Shown: positions 27,601 to 35,104, counted from the first letter of the stretch. The stretch is DNA of 64,000 nt from Arthrobacter pascens (GCF_030816475.1 NZ_JAUSXF010000001.1:372001-436000); one strand, 5' to 3'. The notes: generated from the letters alone by a model not told the origin. Made by a program: numbers and translations.

Positions 27601-28120
27601 GCGCATCCGGGTAATACGCGTACTTGGCCGGGTCCATGTTGCTCCAGGTCCTGATCAGCCGCATGCCGTTTTCCCGGTACACGGGGTCGCCCGTGATGAC
27701 GTAGAGAACTGCCTGCGTGTAGGCGCCGAAGGCGTCCCGGATGAGCTTGCTCTCGACACCCTGGGAGTTGAACGCTGTGGTTCCCGGCAGATCGGGGACA
27801 CTGCTGGCATTGGAGGAGCGGAAGTCCTTCGCGGCGAAGGGCGTCTTTGCCATGGCGTCGTAGTAGCTCTTCCACGGTTCGGTGCCGGCTTTGACCATGT
27901 CCCTGGCGTTGCGAAGGCTCGCCGCGGTCACCCCGATGCCCGGATGGGCAAAGCCGCTCGCATCCACGCTCTCGGTGATGGTCACGTCCTGGCCGGTATC
28001 GGCCACGGCCGGGGTGGCGCTCCCCGGCAGGGCGATGCCCCCTGCCGGGGCCACGAGGGCAACGGCTGCGGCAAGCCCCAGCACGCGGGCCCATCGCCTC
28101 ATCATTGAAGCTTCTTTCAT
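24647..28120 (-). CDS. Secreted alginate-lyase-like polysaccharide enzyme with carbohydrate-binding domains
   Basis: A 1157-residue exported protein. The first 41 residues are a signal peptide ending PAVADT. Residues about 55-400 match an alginate lyase type domain (HPGIGVTAASLRNARDMVK; active-site-like NQHTYP near 240 and EMGRDQAHAWDG near 309). After a beta-rich region at 470-615 come an Ig-like stretch (about 625-710), a discoidin-like domain (about 775-925), a second Ig-like part and a C-terminal F5/8-type carbohydrate-binding domain (about 1020-1157). It starts at ATG 28120 behind AGGAGG. Two palindromic operators lie 185-230 bases upstream. The real substrate may be another uronic-acid polymer. 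Confidence 0.8.
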   Translation of the reverse strand: MKEASMMRRWARVLGLAAAVALVAPAGGIALPGSATPAVADTGQDVTITESVDASGFAHPGIGVTAASLRNARDMVKAGTEPWKSYYDAMAKTPFAAKDFRSSNASSVPDLPGTTAFNSQGVESKLIRDAFGAYTQAVLYVITGDPVYRENGMRLIRTWSNMDPAKYAYYPDAHIHSGVPLYRLLAAAELFRATSVPDGYTAYDLHWNDQDTTKLSTNLIVPMTETFLHTNWRYLNQHTYPLIGAIAGYIFTSNRDRYNEAVEWYTVNATTSRPEQNGSIAAQFPLISKDDPLNTYGYDFVQHQEMGRDQAHAWDGIDTTGALARFLTVQGTKVDPKAGTVSSASDAVSPYNFLGDRLLKAADAFTGYMLGYETPWIDTTGGPGSISEAYRGRMYDPVNELYNVYKYDLGVDVEKEAPHVAELHSKGDGPEFYWGTGLYNFWNSNPDYSPEFWLSLPPQLAGQTLPAATDAKVQIETRSSAMDTHSKVMTEDDRTFVRVDASKKGNTIAVRTLMYPSRTGYSPVGVQYRTNGPATLAIGKDPANRLEVPLPDTGNEWRYVTYDVDAEKLAGKDLGGENLAYFTVLGTANVRADFDYVNLEAKSQLTPPQFPADVTTPIIAVAGADLTRSLAATDAPGEVLKYAGVGLPAGASLDSATAQLTWKPTAAEVATVTFLVVADDGTTVATRPVTVVVAANRQAALDAALKGFDPNAVYESPSFAAFDAVRKEVTSAMQTADDAGYLAELVRLQAAVAGLKLLTPRVADDGSIDYRGLVTPNPTSIQPRNLMDGDFNTTTGDLRAPFTLDFSQGYQVSADSFGLQARYNFANRSQGANVYGSRDGRTWTLLTERETTNTTAIGFAMETIPVRAEVKGQTFRYLKVQVDHPGVATDPAYPGISSFSEFRIHGQRFEVANAISALTISTSNANKGLATNGDTVTLDAVATEPLASLNVVVEGAAAAATSADGIHWKASAVLPVDVEYGRDVQFSLDYRTASGKSGATLTATTDGSRLALWNTAIQRTPVAQGWVNASTWAWPGTGTTQANGWRMFDQNTATATDTTTNNGWVTVNPTDGTRIVADMVRVYPRSDQIARGNGTVIQGSNDGGATWQTFMTITGMSAANWYTFSLPQRADFGQVRVLDEHSGHVNIAEVEFLHRVS

Positions 28121-28305
28121 CGGTCCTCCTGGATCGATTGGTGGTTCATTTTTTCGGGTGCAGTTCTGTTTGGAGCACTAGCTCGGGTAGACCGCCTGCC
28201 CGCGGCCTGATGCGGCCCTCGACGATACGGAGGTGCGCGCCCGGTGCGCCGCAGGGGTAGGCGCGGAGCAACGGATTTTCGGCAAGCCTATCCGCGATCG
28301 GATGC

Positions 28306-28348
28306 TCAGGCAATCGTTATCCTGAGATTCAGGCAATCGTTTTCCTGA
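28306..28348. promoter_or_regulatory. Two 20-bp palindromic operators
   Basis: TCAGGCAATCGTTATCCTGA at 28306-28325 and TCAGGCAATCGTTTTCCTGA at 28329-28348 are near-identical palindromes with TCAGG/CCTGA arms, spaced 23 bp apart. They lie between the alginate-lyase-like gene (start 28120, leftward) and the phosphotransferase gene (rightward). The secreted enzyme is the likely target. Repressors with such sites are LacI or GntR family; the cognate gene is not identified here. Confidence 0.6.
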
Positions 28349-28411
28349 CGCTGAGAGAGGTCACCGAAGTCGTGGGCAACGACATGTGGCCGATCCCGCT
28401 CCCAATGCTTC

Positions 28412-29143
28412 ATGGCAGACCTGAACGCTGGCTATCAGTACAGACCAGACCGAAGGGCGATTCCATGCAAAAATTGCCGAATGCGGCACGGGTATACCAA
28501 CAGGACCAGCCGGATCCCGGGGGCCGTTCTCAAAAGGTACGCCGGCCCTGATTCCTCCTTGCGCCAGGACAATGAACGACAGGCGCTGCGTGCCCTGGCC
28601 GGACGCTATCCAGTGCCGGACATTTTGGACGAGGGGAAGGACTCGCTTCTGCTTGGATTCCTCCCCGGTGAGCACGGACAGGACCTTATCGACGCCGGCC
28701 ATGCGGAGGCTGTATTGCATGCCTGCGGCCTCGCGCTCAAGGCATTGCACGCCATTGACATCTCGTCAGTGTTTCCCCGGAGTACAAGCCGGGAACACGT
28801 TCTTGTCCACGGCGATTTCGGGCCAAACAACATGCTTCTCGACGCAGTGACCTTTGACGTGACAGCAGTTCTGGACTGGGAATTCAGCGCGCCTGGTGAT
28901 GCCGCAGTGGACGTGGCGTGGTGCGAGTGGATCGTTCGGATGCATCACCCCGCCGCTGTACCTTCCCTTTCAGCGTTCCACCATGCATACGGGCCGGTTC
29001 CCCCATGGCCATTACGCCAGGCAACCATGATCCGGCGCTGTTTGTGGCTGCAGGAATTCAGCAAGAGGTTGGACACTGCGGGCGGGGGCGCTGCGTTGTG
29101 GGAGGACAGGCTTTTGAAGACGGCTGGCTGGACGGAACGATAA
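28412..29143 (+). CDS. Aminoglycoside-phosphotransferase-like kinase
   Basis: A 243-residue protein of the APH/choline kinase fold. The Brenner motif reads HVLVHGDFGPNNMLLD and the metal-binding DWEFSAPGDAAVDVAW follows. The N-terminus HGYTNRTSRIPGAVLKRYAG resembles the ATP-binding strand of small phosphotransferases, with Lys in KRY as the candidate ATP ligand. The ATG at 28412 gives 243 residues, but the ATG at 28481 would start right at the conserved part. Small-molecule or antibiotic phosphorylation is possible; no resistance is shown. Confidence 0.75.
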   Translation: MADLNAGYQYRPDRRAIPCKNCRMRHGYTNRTSRIPGAVLKRYAGPDSSLRQDNERQALRALAGRYPVPDILDEGKDSLLLGFLPGEHGQDLIDAGHAEAVLHACGLALKALHAIDISSVFPRSTSREHVLVHGDFGPNNMLLDAVTFDVTAVLDWEFSAPGDAAVDVAWCEWIVRMHHPAAVPSLSAFHHAYGPVPPWPLRQATMIRRCLWLQEFSKRLDTAGGGAALWEDRLLKTAGWTER

Positions 29144-29161
29144 TTCCCTGCCGTAAAGGTT

Positions 29162-29866
29162 TCAGGCAGGCAGCTTGCGGCCCTTGATCAGGAGCCAGAA
29201 GATGCCCGCCGTTTCACCGATGATTCCGAAGAGGCCATAGACCGGCGTGAAGCCGCTGACGAAAGCGACGCCGAGTGCATCAGCGCAATAGCCTGCCCCG
29301 CTGATCGCCAGGAGGATGCCGAAGATCGTGGGCACGAATTTCGAACGCCATTGCAGGTACCCGATCAGGACGATGTGGACGCCGAACAGACCCAGGCTGA
29401 TCAGCCAGATCGAGCTGAACAGCTCGATGGCCTGCAGTGCCTGCTTCGGTACGTCCAGGAGGGTGTAGGCGCTGACCAGTTGGGCTGCAGCAACTGCGAA
29501 GAGCGTTGAATACGCCACGCGGATCCAGGCCGCCACGGCGGAAAGCCGCCGGTTCACCCCTTTGAAAAGCGTGTACCAGGCTCCGGCCACGATAACGTCC
29601 AGAAGGATCACGACGGCGATGCACGCGAGCCCGGCAAGGTAGGGCAGGCCCGAACGGGAAATGGCTTCAGCAGTCTTGGTTGCATCCCCCGGCGTGATGA
29701 GCGGGACGATCCCGCCGTAGTAGCCCACAGGCATCAGGACCACCATGAGCGCAAGCGCCATACCGGACACCAGGCTTGATGTGGCCTTGGACCACTGGCG
29801 GTAGCCGAGGATCGATCCCTGGGTCTTCGGAGTGGAACCGGAAAGGGTTGACTGCGAACTCATCAT
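29162..29866 (-). CDS. DUF4386 membrane protein
   Basis: A 234-residue protein with six hydrophobic segments in the DUF4386 pattern (PVGYYGGIVPLI; VAYSTLFAVAAAQL; GFTPVYGLFGIIGE). Its function is unknown in the family. It starts at ATG 29866, divergent from a TetR regulator with operator-like inverted repeats between them. The regulator most likely controls it. The start at 29866 has GACGATGATG context; the second methionine one codon on is equally likely. Confidence 0.75.
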   Translation of the reverse strand: MMSSQSTLSGSTPKTQGSILGYRQWSKATSSLVSGMALALMVVLMPVGYYGGIVPLITPGDATKTAEAISRSGLPYLAGLACIAVVILLDVIVAGAWYTLFKGVNRRLSAVAAWIRVAYSTLFAVAAAQLVSAYTLLDVPKQALQAIELFSSIWLISLGLFGVHIVLIGYLQWRSKFVPTIFGILLAISGAGYCADALGVAFVSGFTPVYGLFGIIGETAGIFWLLIKGRKLPA

Positions 29867-29870
29867 CGTC

Positions 29871-29917
29871 CTTACGTTGTAAGCTTATGGTGTAAGTAAA
29901 TTACATCTACGGTGTAA
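29871..29917. promoter_or_regulatory. TetR-type operators in divergent promoter
   Basis: CTTAC-GTT-GTAAG (29871-29883) and TGTAA-GTAAA-TTACA (29891-29905) are inverted repeats of one GTAA core, with another GTGTAA at 29912-29917. They lie between the divergent DUF4386 and TetR genes. The TetR protein probably represses both. Confidence 0.6.
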
Positions 29918-29946
29918 GGTTGTCAACGAGCAGCAGGAGGATACGA

Positions 29947-30651
29947 ATGACAGCGAGGAACGCAGCCGGCGGCGAAAGCCGCGTCCGCTTGAGCCGGGAC
30001 CGCGTGCTCCTAACGGCCATCCAGTTGGCGGATGATGGGGGGATTGAGCGGCTGACCATGCGCCGGCTCGGCGAGGAACTGGGCGTCGAGGCAATGTCGC
30101 TTTATAACCATGTGTCCAACAAAGAGGACCTGCTTCACGGCATGATTGACGCAGTATTCGGCGAGATCGAGCTGCCATTGCACAGTGACGACTGGAAAAC
30201 AGCCCTGCGGAAACGGTCAGTCTCAGTCCGGGAGGTGCTGGCCCGGCATCCCTGGGCGAACGGGCTGATGGATTCCGGCACCAATCCCGGGCCTGCGACG
30301 CTGAGGCACCACGACCGGGTGCTGGGAACGCTGCGGAGCGGCGGATTCTCCCTTGCCATGACCGCCCATGCATTCTCTGCACTGGACAGTTACATCTACG
30401 GGTTTGCCAGGCAGGAAAAGGCCCTTCCCTTCGATACCTCCGAGCAGGCTGCTGCGATCGCACAGGTCATGCTGGCCGGCCTGCCTGCCAGTGAATACCC
30501 CTACCTCTTCGAGCTCACAGCCAAGCATGTCCTGCAGCCCGGCTACAGCTACTCCAGTGAATTCACCTTCGGGCTCGATCTTCTCCTGGATGCCCTGGAA
30601 ACCGCACGCGACTCGGATGCCAACAGCGCCCAGGCGGCATCAGGCGGCTAG
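29947..30651 (+). CDS. TetR-family repressor
   Basis: A 234-residue regulator. The HTH spans about residues 15-65 ([20 protein letters not shown]) and the C-terminal part ([20 protein letters not shown]) matches the TetR_C tetracycline-repressor-like dimer domain. The start ATG 29947 is six bases after AGGAGG; an in-frame codon at 29920 is less likely. Inverted repeats of GTAA just upstream fit autoregulation and control of the divergent DUF4386 gene. The ligand is unknown. Confidence 0.85.
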   Translation: MTARNAAGGESRVRLSRDRVLLTAIQLADDGGIERLTMRRLGEELGVEAMSLYNHVSNKEDLLHGMIDAVFGEIELPLHSDDWKTALRKRSVSVREVLARHPWANGLMDSGTNPGPATLRHHDRVLGTLRSGGFSLAMTAHAFSALDSYIYGFARQEKALPFDTSEQAAAIAQVMLAGLPASEYPYLFELTAKHVLQPGYSYSSEFTFGLDLLLDALETARDSDANSAQAASGG

Positions 30652-30932
30652 CCTGCCAGAATGAGATGCACGGCGTTAACACAGTTTTAACCTCGCCGGT
30701 GCACGTTTTGTATTGCTCCTTGGCTTCCGATCATCCAGACTGACTACAGATCCGCAGGAAGAAATGCTTCCGCCGATCCACCAGCCGCCGACATTCGGCA
30801 GGCCTCCGCCCCATTCACTGAAATGCCGGGCCACCCTCGCGAACCACAGCCTTCCGCCTCTCCGGGCATGCCCGGACAGGCAAGCCTGTGGCCCCGGAAC
30901 GCCCGGCGCATCTCGTCGAGAAAGAGACCATC

Positions 30933-31148
30933 ATGATCAAGCGCCAATCGGATCTCGTCCTGGAAATTACCGCCCACGATCCGGTCACCGTCGAAAACGA
31001 CCTGAATTCAGCCGTGGAGATCGCCCGGGAACACGCCATGAAGGAATGCCATCACGGCATCCTGGTCACCAGGCACGATTACACCAGCTATACCGTTGCC
31101 GTCAGCCGCGACGTCCCGTTTGGGCAGACCTACGAACGGGCGGAATGA
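30933..31148 (+). CDS. Small protein, family shared with the gene at 18773
   Basis: A 71-residue protein, MIKRQSDLVLEITAHDPVTV at the start and VPFGQTYERAE at the end, preceded by GAGAAAGAG. The AREHAMKECHHGILVTRHDY and YTVAVSRDV blocks align by eye with the protein at 18773-18985. It is predicted soluble, with no cysteine pair or signal. It lies in a 280-base gap after the TetR gene, with the remainder of the gap showing nothing recognisable. Function unknown. Confidence 0.55.
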   Translation: MIKRQSDLVLEITAHDPVTVENDLNSAVEIAREHAMKECHHGILVTRHDYTSYTVAVSRDVPFGQTYERAE

Positions 31149-31183
31149 GAGTCCGGTCCCCCCGTGGCGGTTCCAAACACCCG

Positions 31184-31230
31184 TTGACACCCAAAGGCCA
31201 TACGCCTATCCTACAACCAAATGGTTGTAG
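31184..31230 (+). promoter_or_regulatory. Promoter with perfect palindrome at the ArsR start
   Basis: TTGACA (31184-31189) and TATCCT (31207-31212) are spaced by exactly 17 bases. The transcription start should fall near 31219, inside the palindrome CTACAACC-AAAT-GGTTGTAG (31211-31230). The ATG at 31221 sits in the palindrome, so the transcript is nearly leaderless or begins translation at the second ATG at 31236. The palindrome is the likely autoregulatory site of the ArsR protein. Confidence 0.65.
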
Positions 31231-31553
31231 ATCCGATGAGCGATGCCGACCTCGACCGCCTCTTCCAGGCGTTCGCGGATGCCACCCGGCGGGATATTGT
31301 CCGGCGTGTCACGGTGGCTGAGTACTCTGTGTCCGGCCTCGCTGCTCTCTACGCCATGAGTTTCGCCGCGGTGCAAAAGCACGTGGCGGTGTTGGAGCGC
31401 GCTTCGCTGGTCACCAAGGAAAAGCGCGGAAGGGAGCAGATCGTGCGGGGGAACCATGAAGGCCTGCAGAACGCCCGGCGGCTGCTCGACGAATATGAGG
31501 CGATCTGGCGGCAGCGTGTCGTGCGGATCGCAGACATTCTGGCTGAAGGATAG
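31221..31553 (+). CDS. ArsR-family regulator
   Basis: A 110-residue winged-helix repressor (FQAFADATRRDIVRRVTVAE; YAMSFAAVQKHVAVLERASL for the recognition helix). No metal-binding cysteine motif is visible, so it is not a metal sensor of the ArsR/SmtB kind. It is followed after 14 bases by an AHSA1/SRPBCC gene, a well-known pairing in which the regulator controls the partner. The start may be ATG 31221 (leaderless) or ATG 31236. Confidence 0.85.
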   Translation: MVVDPMSDADLDRLFQAFADATRRDIVRRVTVAEYSVSGLAALYAMSFAAVQKHVAVLERASLVTKEKRGREQIVRGNHEGLQNARRLLDEYEAIWRQRVVRIADILAEG

Positions 31554-31567
31554 GAAAGGGCTCCGCA

Positions 31568-32065
31568 ATGACCGTTATCAGTTCCACCAAGAATCTTGAG
31601 GCATTGAGCTTCACCCTGATCGCCGAATTCGACGCCGGCGTGGAGCGCGTCTGGCAGGTCTGGGAAGACCCCCGGCAGCTGGAGCGCTGGTGGGGCCCGC
31701 CCACCTGGCCGGCCACCTTCGAGCAGTTCGACTTCCAGCCTGGCGGCAGAGCCGGCTATTACATGACGGGTCCGGAGGGCGAGAAGGCCGGGGGCTGGTG
31801 GCTCTTCACTTCCATCCAGGCCCCAAGCCAGCTGGAGTTCGACGACGGTTTCGCCGATGACAACGGCGCTCCGGTCGAGGCCATGGGGACCACCCACGCC
31901 GTCGTCACCCTCGAGGACCTTGGCGGCCGCACACGGATGACCATCAACTCCTCGTTCGAGTCGGAGGAGCAGATGGAACAGATGGTCGAAATGGGCATGG
32001 AAGAGGGCATGAAGGAGGCTACAGGGCAGATCGACGCGATCCTCTCGGAGCACGCCCGCGCCTGA
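31568..32065 (+). CDS. AHSA1/SRPBCC domain protein
   Basis: A 165-residue protein of the START-like superfamily: hydrophobic-ligand cavity fold with the ERVWQVWEDPRQLERWWGPP signature near residue 25. It is co-transcribed with the ArsR gene. Such proteins bind small hydrophobic molecules or act as Hsp90 co-chaperone-like factors in eukaryotes; the bacterial role is unknown. The C-terminal helix QMVEMGMEEGMKEATGQID is typical. The ATG is preceded by GGAAAGGG. Confidence 0.85.
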   Translation: MTVISSTKNLEALSFTLIAEFDAGVERVWQVWEDPRQLERWWGPPTWPATFEQFDFQPGGRAGYYMTGPEGEKAGGWWLFTSIQAPSQLEFDDGFADDNGAPVEAMGTTHAVVTLEDLGGRTRMTINSSFESEEQMEQMVEMGMEEGMKEATGQIDAILSEHARA

Positions 32066-32096
32066 TAGCACCACCCTGACCGAACGCAAAACGTGA

Positions 32097-32130
32097 GGGG
32101 ACGACGGCGGAGCCTCCCGCCGTCGTCCCC
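32097..32130 (+). terminator. Hairpin terminator (GACGACGGCGG family)
   Basis: Perfect 14-bp arms GGGGACGACGGCGG and CCGCCGTCGTCCCC flank a six-base loop, and TTCCTGC follows. It ends the ArsR/AHSA1 operon. The arm is shared with other hairpins in the window. Confidence 0.75.
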
Positions 32131-32203
32131 TTCCTGCTGCCCACGGCCAGCGGTACCATCAGCGCAAGCCAAATCAGCAGCAGGAGACGATCCAGGAGTA
32201 CCG

Positions 32204-32548
32204 GTGGCGTCGCGAACAGTATCCAGGCTTCAAGGCAGCTTCAACGCCGTGAGCGGCATCTGGCCGCTGGTCCACATGCGCAGCTTCGAGGCTGTAACCG
32301 GGCCGAAAACAGACAAATGGCTGGTCCGCACCGTATCCGGCCTCCTCGTCACTATCGGCGTGGTCCAGTTCCTCAGCCGCGACGGCATCCAGGACCAGGC
32401 CGTGGCCAAGCGCCTTGGCATAGGAACAGCAGCGACCCTGGCCGCCATCGATGTGGTTTATGCGGCCAAGGGACGGATCAGCAAGATCTACTTACTCGAT
32501 GCCGTCGTCGAAATCCTCTGGATCCGCATGTGGCAGCGGAAGCCGTGA
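32204..32548 (+). CDS. Small membrane-associated hypothetical protein
   Basis: A 114-residue protein starting at GTG 32204, six bases after AGGAG. It has about two or three moderate hydrophobic stretches (TVSGLLVTIGVVQFL; TAATLAAIDVVYAA; AVVEILWIRMW) and no catalytic motif. The frame is open further upstream but that part covers the preceding terminator. It has no clear neighbours on the same strand. Role unknown. Confidence 0.6.
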   Translation: MASRTVSRLQGSFNAVSGIWPLVHMRSFEAVTGPKTDKWLVRTVSGLLVTIGVVQFLSRDGIQDQAVAKRLGIGTAATLAAIDVVYAAKGRISKIYLLDAVVEILWIRMWQRKP

Positions 32549-32574
32549 CCCGCCCTGGCCGCCGTGACCCGCCC

Positions 32575-32808
32575 CTATTCGGGTACCTCGATCTGGAAGC
32601 CGCAGGCACACCTCAGCACACGGGTGGAGAGGTAAACGTCCAGGGCTTCATCCTGGACGTTTTCTGTTGTCCGGGGTGAGTGGCAGCGCCGGACTTCCGC
32701 CCCGCCTTTTTCCATCAACTGTCCGCAGTGCATGTAGTGGCCGGCGAAGACAAGCACGTTGTCCTGGCTGGGTCCCTCGGGAACGAAGGCGTCGGGGCTG
32801 ATGGACAC
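32575..32808 (-). CDS. Small cysteine-containing protein, possible zinc ribbon
   Basis: A 77-residue protein with Cys28 (HCGQL), Cys42 and the C-terminal CACGFQIEVPE, which suggests one zinc-binding knuckle, though the spacing is irregular. It starts at GTG one base after the stop of the gene at 32810, so the two are coupled. No signal or membrane segment is seen. Function unknown. Confidence 0.55.
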   Translation of the reverse strand: MSISPDAFVPEGPSQDNVLVFAGHYMHCGQLMEKGGAEVRRCHSPRTTENVQDEALDVYLSTRVLRCACGFQIEVPE

Positions 32809-32809
32809 G

Positions 32810-33067
32810 TCAGGCCGCCGAGGGGTAGCTGGCCAGGATGTAGTCCGCCGCGGCAGGACCGTTCATCCGGAGCCGGCTGTCGTGGACATCAATGCCGTTC
32901 CGCCTCATGGCGGCCCGGAAGGCGTCGTCTGATTTGGGCTCAAGACGGTGAAGAAGGCACCAGCTGACGTACAGTCCGTAAAGGCAATCAGGCTGCAGCG
33001 GGCAGTCGGTATCCGGGTCCGGAACGGTGGCTTCGTAGAGGAATTGCGCAAAATGCGAGGTGGCCAT
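32810..33067 (-). CDS. Hypothetical protein coupled to the zinc-ribbon-like gene
   Basis: An 85-residue soluble protein beginning MATSHFAQFLYEATVPDPDT, with RRNGIDVHDSRL near the end that recalls the C-terminal domain of viral primases or small DNA-binding proteins, but the similarity is weak. The ATG at 33067 is my choice; the frame is open to 33139. It shares a transcript with the next gene, which starts one base after its stop. Role unknown. Confidence 0.5.
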   Translation of the reverse strand: MATSHFAQFLYEATVPDPDTDCPLQPDCLYGLYVSWCLLHRLEPKSDDAFRAAMRRNGIDVHDSRLRMNGPAAADYILASYPSAA

Positions 33068-33317
33068 GACGGGCTCATTTCCGCGATGTGCAATATGTGC
33101 CGCCGTGTGTCTACAGCAGCGTTTCTTGCGGCCGTGCACTCGGCCGGAAGAGGTCCCGCCCTCATGGGCTGTTACCGGGATTGCTAATGAATTTACGGCT
33201 CGGCGCCGTGTCTGTCCAGAGAAATGGCAAAATTAAGGGCACCCCGGGAAGCGCGCCGGGGACCCTCAAAAAGTTCACGAGGCATGCAGTTCGAGGGCAC
33301 GGAAAGGGGGCTGATTC

Positions 33318-33995
33318 ATGATTCCTGTTCAAGGTCCGGTAGCGTCCAAGGGGCACGTGGTTCTGCTCGGTGACTCCATCTTCGACAACAAGGCGTACGT
33401 CGGCGGCGGTCCTGACGTCATCAGCCAGCTTCGAGGCGAGCTCCCGCCCGGTTGGCAGGCCACGCTTCTCGCCGTGGACGGGGATGTCATCTCCGGAGTC
33501 CTGGCCCAGCTTCGCTCCCTGCCCCAGGATGCGACCCATCTTGTGGTCAGCGCCGGCGGAAACGACGCGCTCGGCTTTGCTTACCTGCTCGCAGCCCCTG
33601 CCGGCTCGGTCGCAGAAACCCTCCAGCTGTTCGGCAGGGCCCAGGCGCGGTTTGCCACCGATTATGAGGCGATGGCGGAAGCGCTCGAAGTCACCGGGCT
33701 GCCCTTTGCTGTATGCACGATCTACGACACTCCCGCTTCAGTGCCGGAGCACAGGCTCATCAAGGCTGCGCTGGCATTCTTCAATGACTGCATCACCCGT
33801 GCAGCCTTCTCCCGTGGGCCTGCCCTGATCGATCTTCGCCTTATCTGCGACGACGACGGCGACTACGCCAACTCCATCGAGCCGTCTGCCCAGGGAGGGT
33901 CAAAGATCGCCCGGGCGACCGCGGCCGTGGTGGGTTTTCGCCAGTCTTCCCGCAGTTCCACTGTCATTGCCGGAGTCTCTGTCGTTCCCCGCTGA
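33318..33995 (+). CDS. SGNH/GDSL-type hydrolase
   Basis: A 225-residue esterase-like protein. Catalytic Ser20 is in LLGDSIFD, the oxyanion Asn in SAGGNDAL near residue 75, and the C-terminal IEPSAQGGSKIA replaces the usual DxxH. The family hydrolyses acyl, acetyl or phospholipid esters. The missing histidine in the third block makes catalysis uncertain. No signal peptide is present. The 250 bases before it show only a GC-rich hairpin at 33242-33261. Confidence 0.75.
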   Translation: MIPVQGPVASKGHVVLLGDSIFDNKAYVGGGPDVISQLRGELPPGWQATLLAVDGDVISGVLAQLRSLPQDATHLVVSAGGNDALGFAYLLAAPAGSVAETLQLFGRAQARFATDYEAMAEALEVTGLPFAVCTIYDTPASVPEHRLIKAALAFFNDCITRAAFSRGPALIDLRLICDDDGDYANSIEPSAQGGSKIARATAAVVGFRQSSRSSTVIAGVSVVPR

Positions 33996-34072
33996 CCGGG
34001 CGTATTCTTGGCATTGATCCGGTTCCTGGGGTGTCGGGGAATCCATATGAAGCCAAGGGGAAGGCGGCATAG

Positions 34073-34270
34073 ATGTGCATCAGTGAGCTGTGGGACAAGC
34101 TCGATGCCACCACGCAAAGATGGCTGACGGAAAACCCAGGATGCCAGATCTTGCCACGCACAGTATCGACGAAGATCAGCATTGCGGCGGGCGACACGAT
34201 CGAGCGTGACCAGCATGGGCAGATAGTGCTGTCCAAGGAGGACCGCGACTTCATCGCGGCTAAGGGCTAG
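34073..34270 (+). CDS. Small hypothetical protein
   Basis: A 65-residue protein, MCISELWDKLDATTQRWLTE at the start, preceded by the strong leader GGGGAAGGCGG. Small proteins with the same opening and the ending SKEDRDFIAAKG are found in this bacterial group, in my recollection. No fold is recognised; it looks soluble and acidic to neutral. It is on its own between the SGNH hydrolase and flavin-reductase genes. Confidence 0.6.
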   Translation: MCISELWDKLDATTQRWLTENPGCQILPRTVSTKISIAAGDTIERDQHGQIVLSKEDRDFIAAKG

Positions 34271-34417
34271 GGCTGTTATCCCGGAGCCGGGTTTCGTTAC
34301 CCCGTGCTTCGGGCTGTGAACCCGCATTGCCTTGCACGTCGGTGCGTTTCACCTGGTGTTGAGAACAGGGATATTCCAGTGGTTTGTTTATTGGACAGGC
34401 CCCGAAAGGAAGAAACC

Positions 34418-34936
34418 ATGTCTGAACACCTGGATCTCACACCGCACAGATTGCGCACTGTCCTTGGCCATTTTGCCTCCGGCCTGACAGTGATTACGGC
34501 CGCAACCGGTCGCGGGCCCGCAGGCTTCACCTGCCAGTCGTTTTCGTCACTCTCGCTGGATCCGGCACTGGTGACCTTCAGCCCGGCCCGGACCTCCAGC
34601 ACGTGGCCGTTGCTGCGCGCCGCCGGCAGTTTCACCGTGAATATCCTGCCGGCGGAGCACCAGCACCTGGCCACCCAGTTCGCCCGGTCTGGAGCTGACA
34701 AGTTCGCGGGCGTGGGCCACTCGCCGTCGCCGCTGGGAAATCCTGTGCTGGATCAGGCGCTGGCCTGGGTGGACTGCGAGCTATACCGGGAGTACGACGG
34801 CGGCGACCACACTATCGTTGTGGCAGCGGTCCGGGCGCTCAGCGCCCGTTCGGACGCCGAGCCGCTGCTTTTCTTTCGGGGCGGCTACTACGCGGGCGTC
34901 CATTCCAGCGCAGGGCTGCTTGAAAGTGTGGCATGA
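34418..34936 (+). CDS. Flavin reductase-like protein
   Basis: A 172-residue protein of the FMN-binding flavin reductase fold. It reads ASGLTVITAATGRGPAGFTC at residues 20-40, SFSSLSLDPALVTFS next, and GGYYAGVH near the end, as in two-component monooxygenase reductases. The start ATG 34418 is preceded by AAAGGAAGAAA. No monooxygenase gene lies alongside; the luciferase-like gene at the right edge is far away. It probably supplies reduced flavin. Confidence 0.85.
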   Translation: MSEHLDLTPHRLRTVLGHFASGLTVITAATGRGPAGFTCQSFSSLSLDPALVTFSPARTSSTWPLLRAAGSFTVNILPAEHQHLATQFARSGADKFAGVGHSPSPLGNPVLDQALAWVDCELYREYDGGDHTIVVAAVRALSARSDAEPLLFFRGGYYAGVHSSAGLLESVA

Positions 34937-35011
34937 GTGTGACGGGCCACTACCCCCTGACCGGGTGACGGCGGCCGGCGGGACATAACGTCCCTCGCTA
35001 CGGCACCGATG

Positions 35012-35050
35012 GGGGATGACGGCGGCGGGATGTCCCGCCGTCGTCGTCTC
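35012..35050. terminator. Imperfect hairpin terminator (GACGACGGCGG family)
   Basis: GATGACGGCGGCGGGA pairs with TCCCGCCGTCGTCGTC around a short TG loop with a few mismatches. It lies after the flavin-reductase gene and before the operator of the alpha-galactosidase gene. Confidence 0.55.
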
Positions 35051-35090
35051 CACATATGAGCCCCTCATCCAATTGCTCGCTAAACTCTCG

Positions 35091-35104
35091 GGATAACGTT
35101 ATCC
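35091..35104. promoter_or_regulatory. LacI-type operator before the alpha-galactosidase gene
   Basis: GGATAACGTTATCC is a perfect 14-bp palindrome with the LacI-type AACGTT core, 66 bases before the alpha-galactosidase ATG. A near-copy, GGAAAACGTTATCC, lies at 52171-52184 upstream of the GH43 operon. The two probably answer to related repressors. Confidence 0.6.

Noticed and set aside
33242..33261. CCCCGG/CCGGGG hairpin before the SGNH gene
   Set aside because: Short, GC-rich and without U-tract or neighbouring stop; not called as a terminator.
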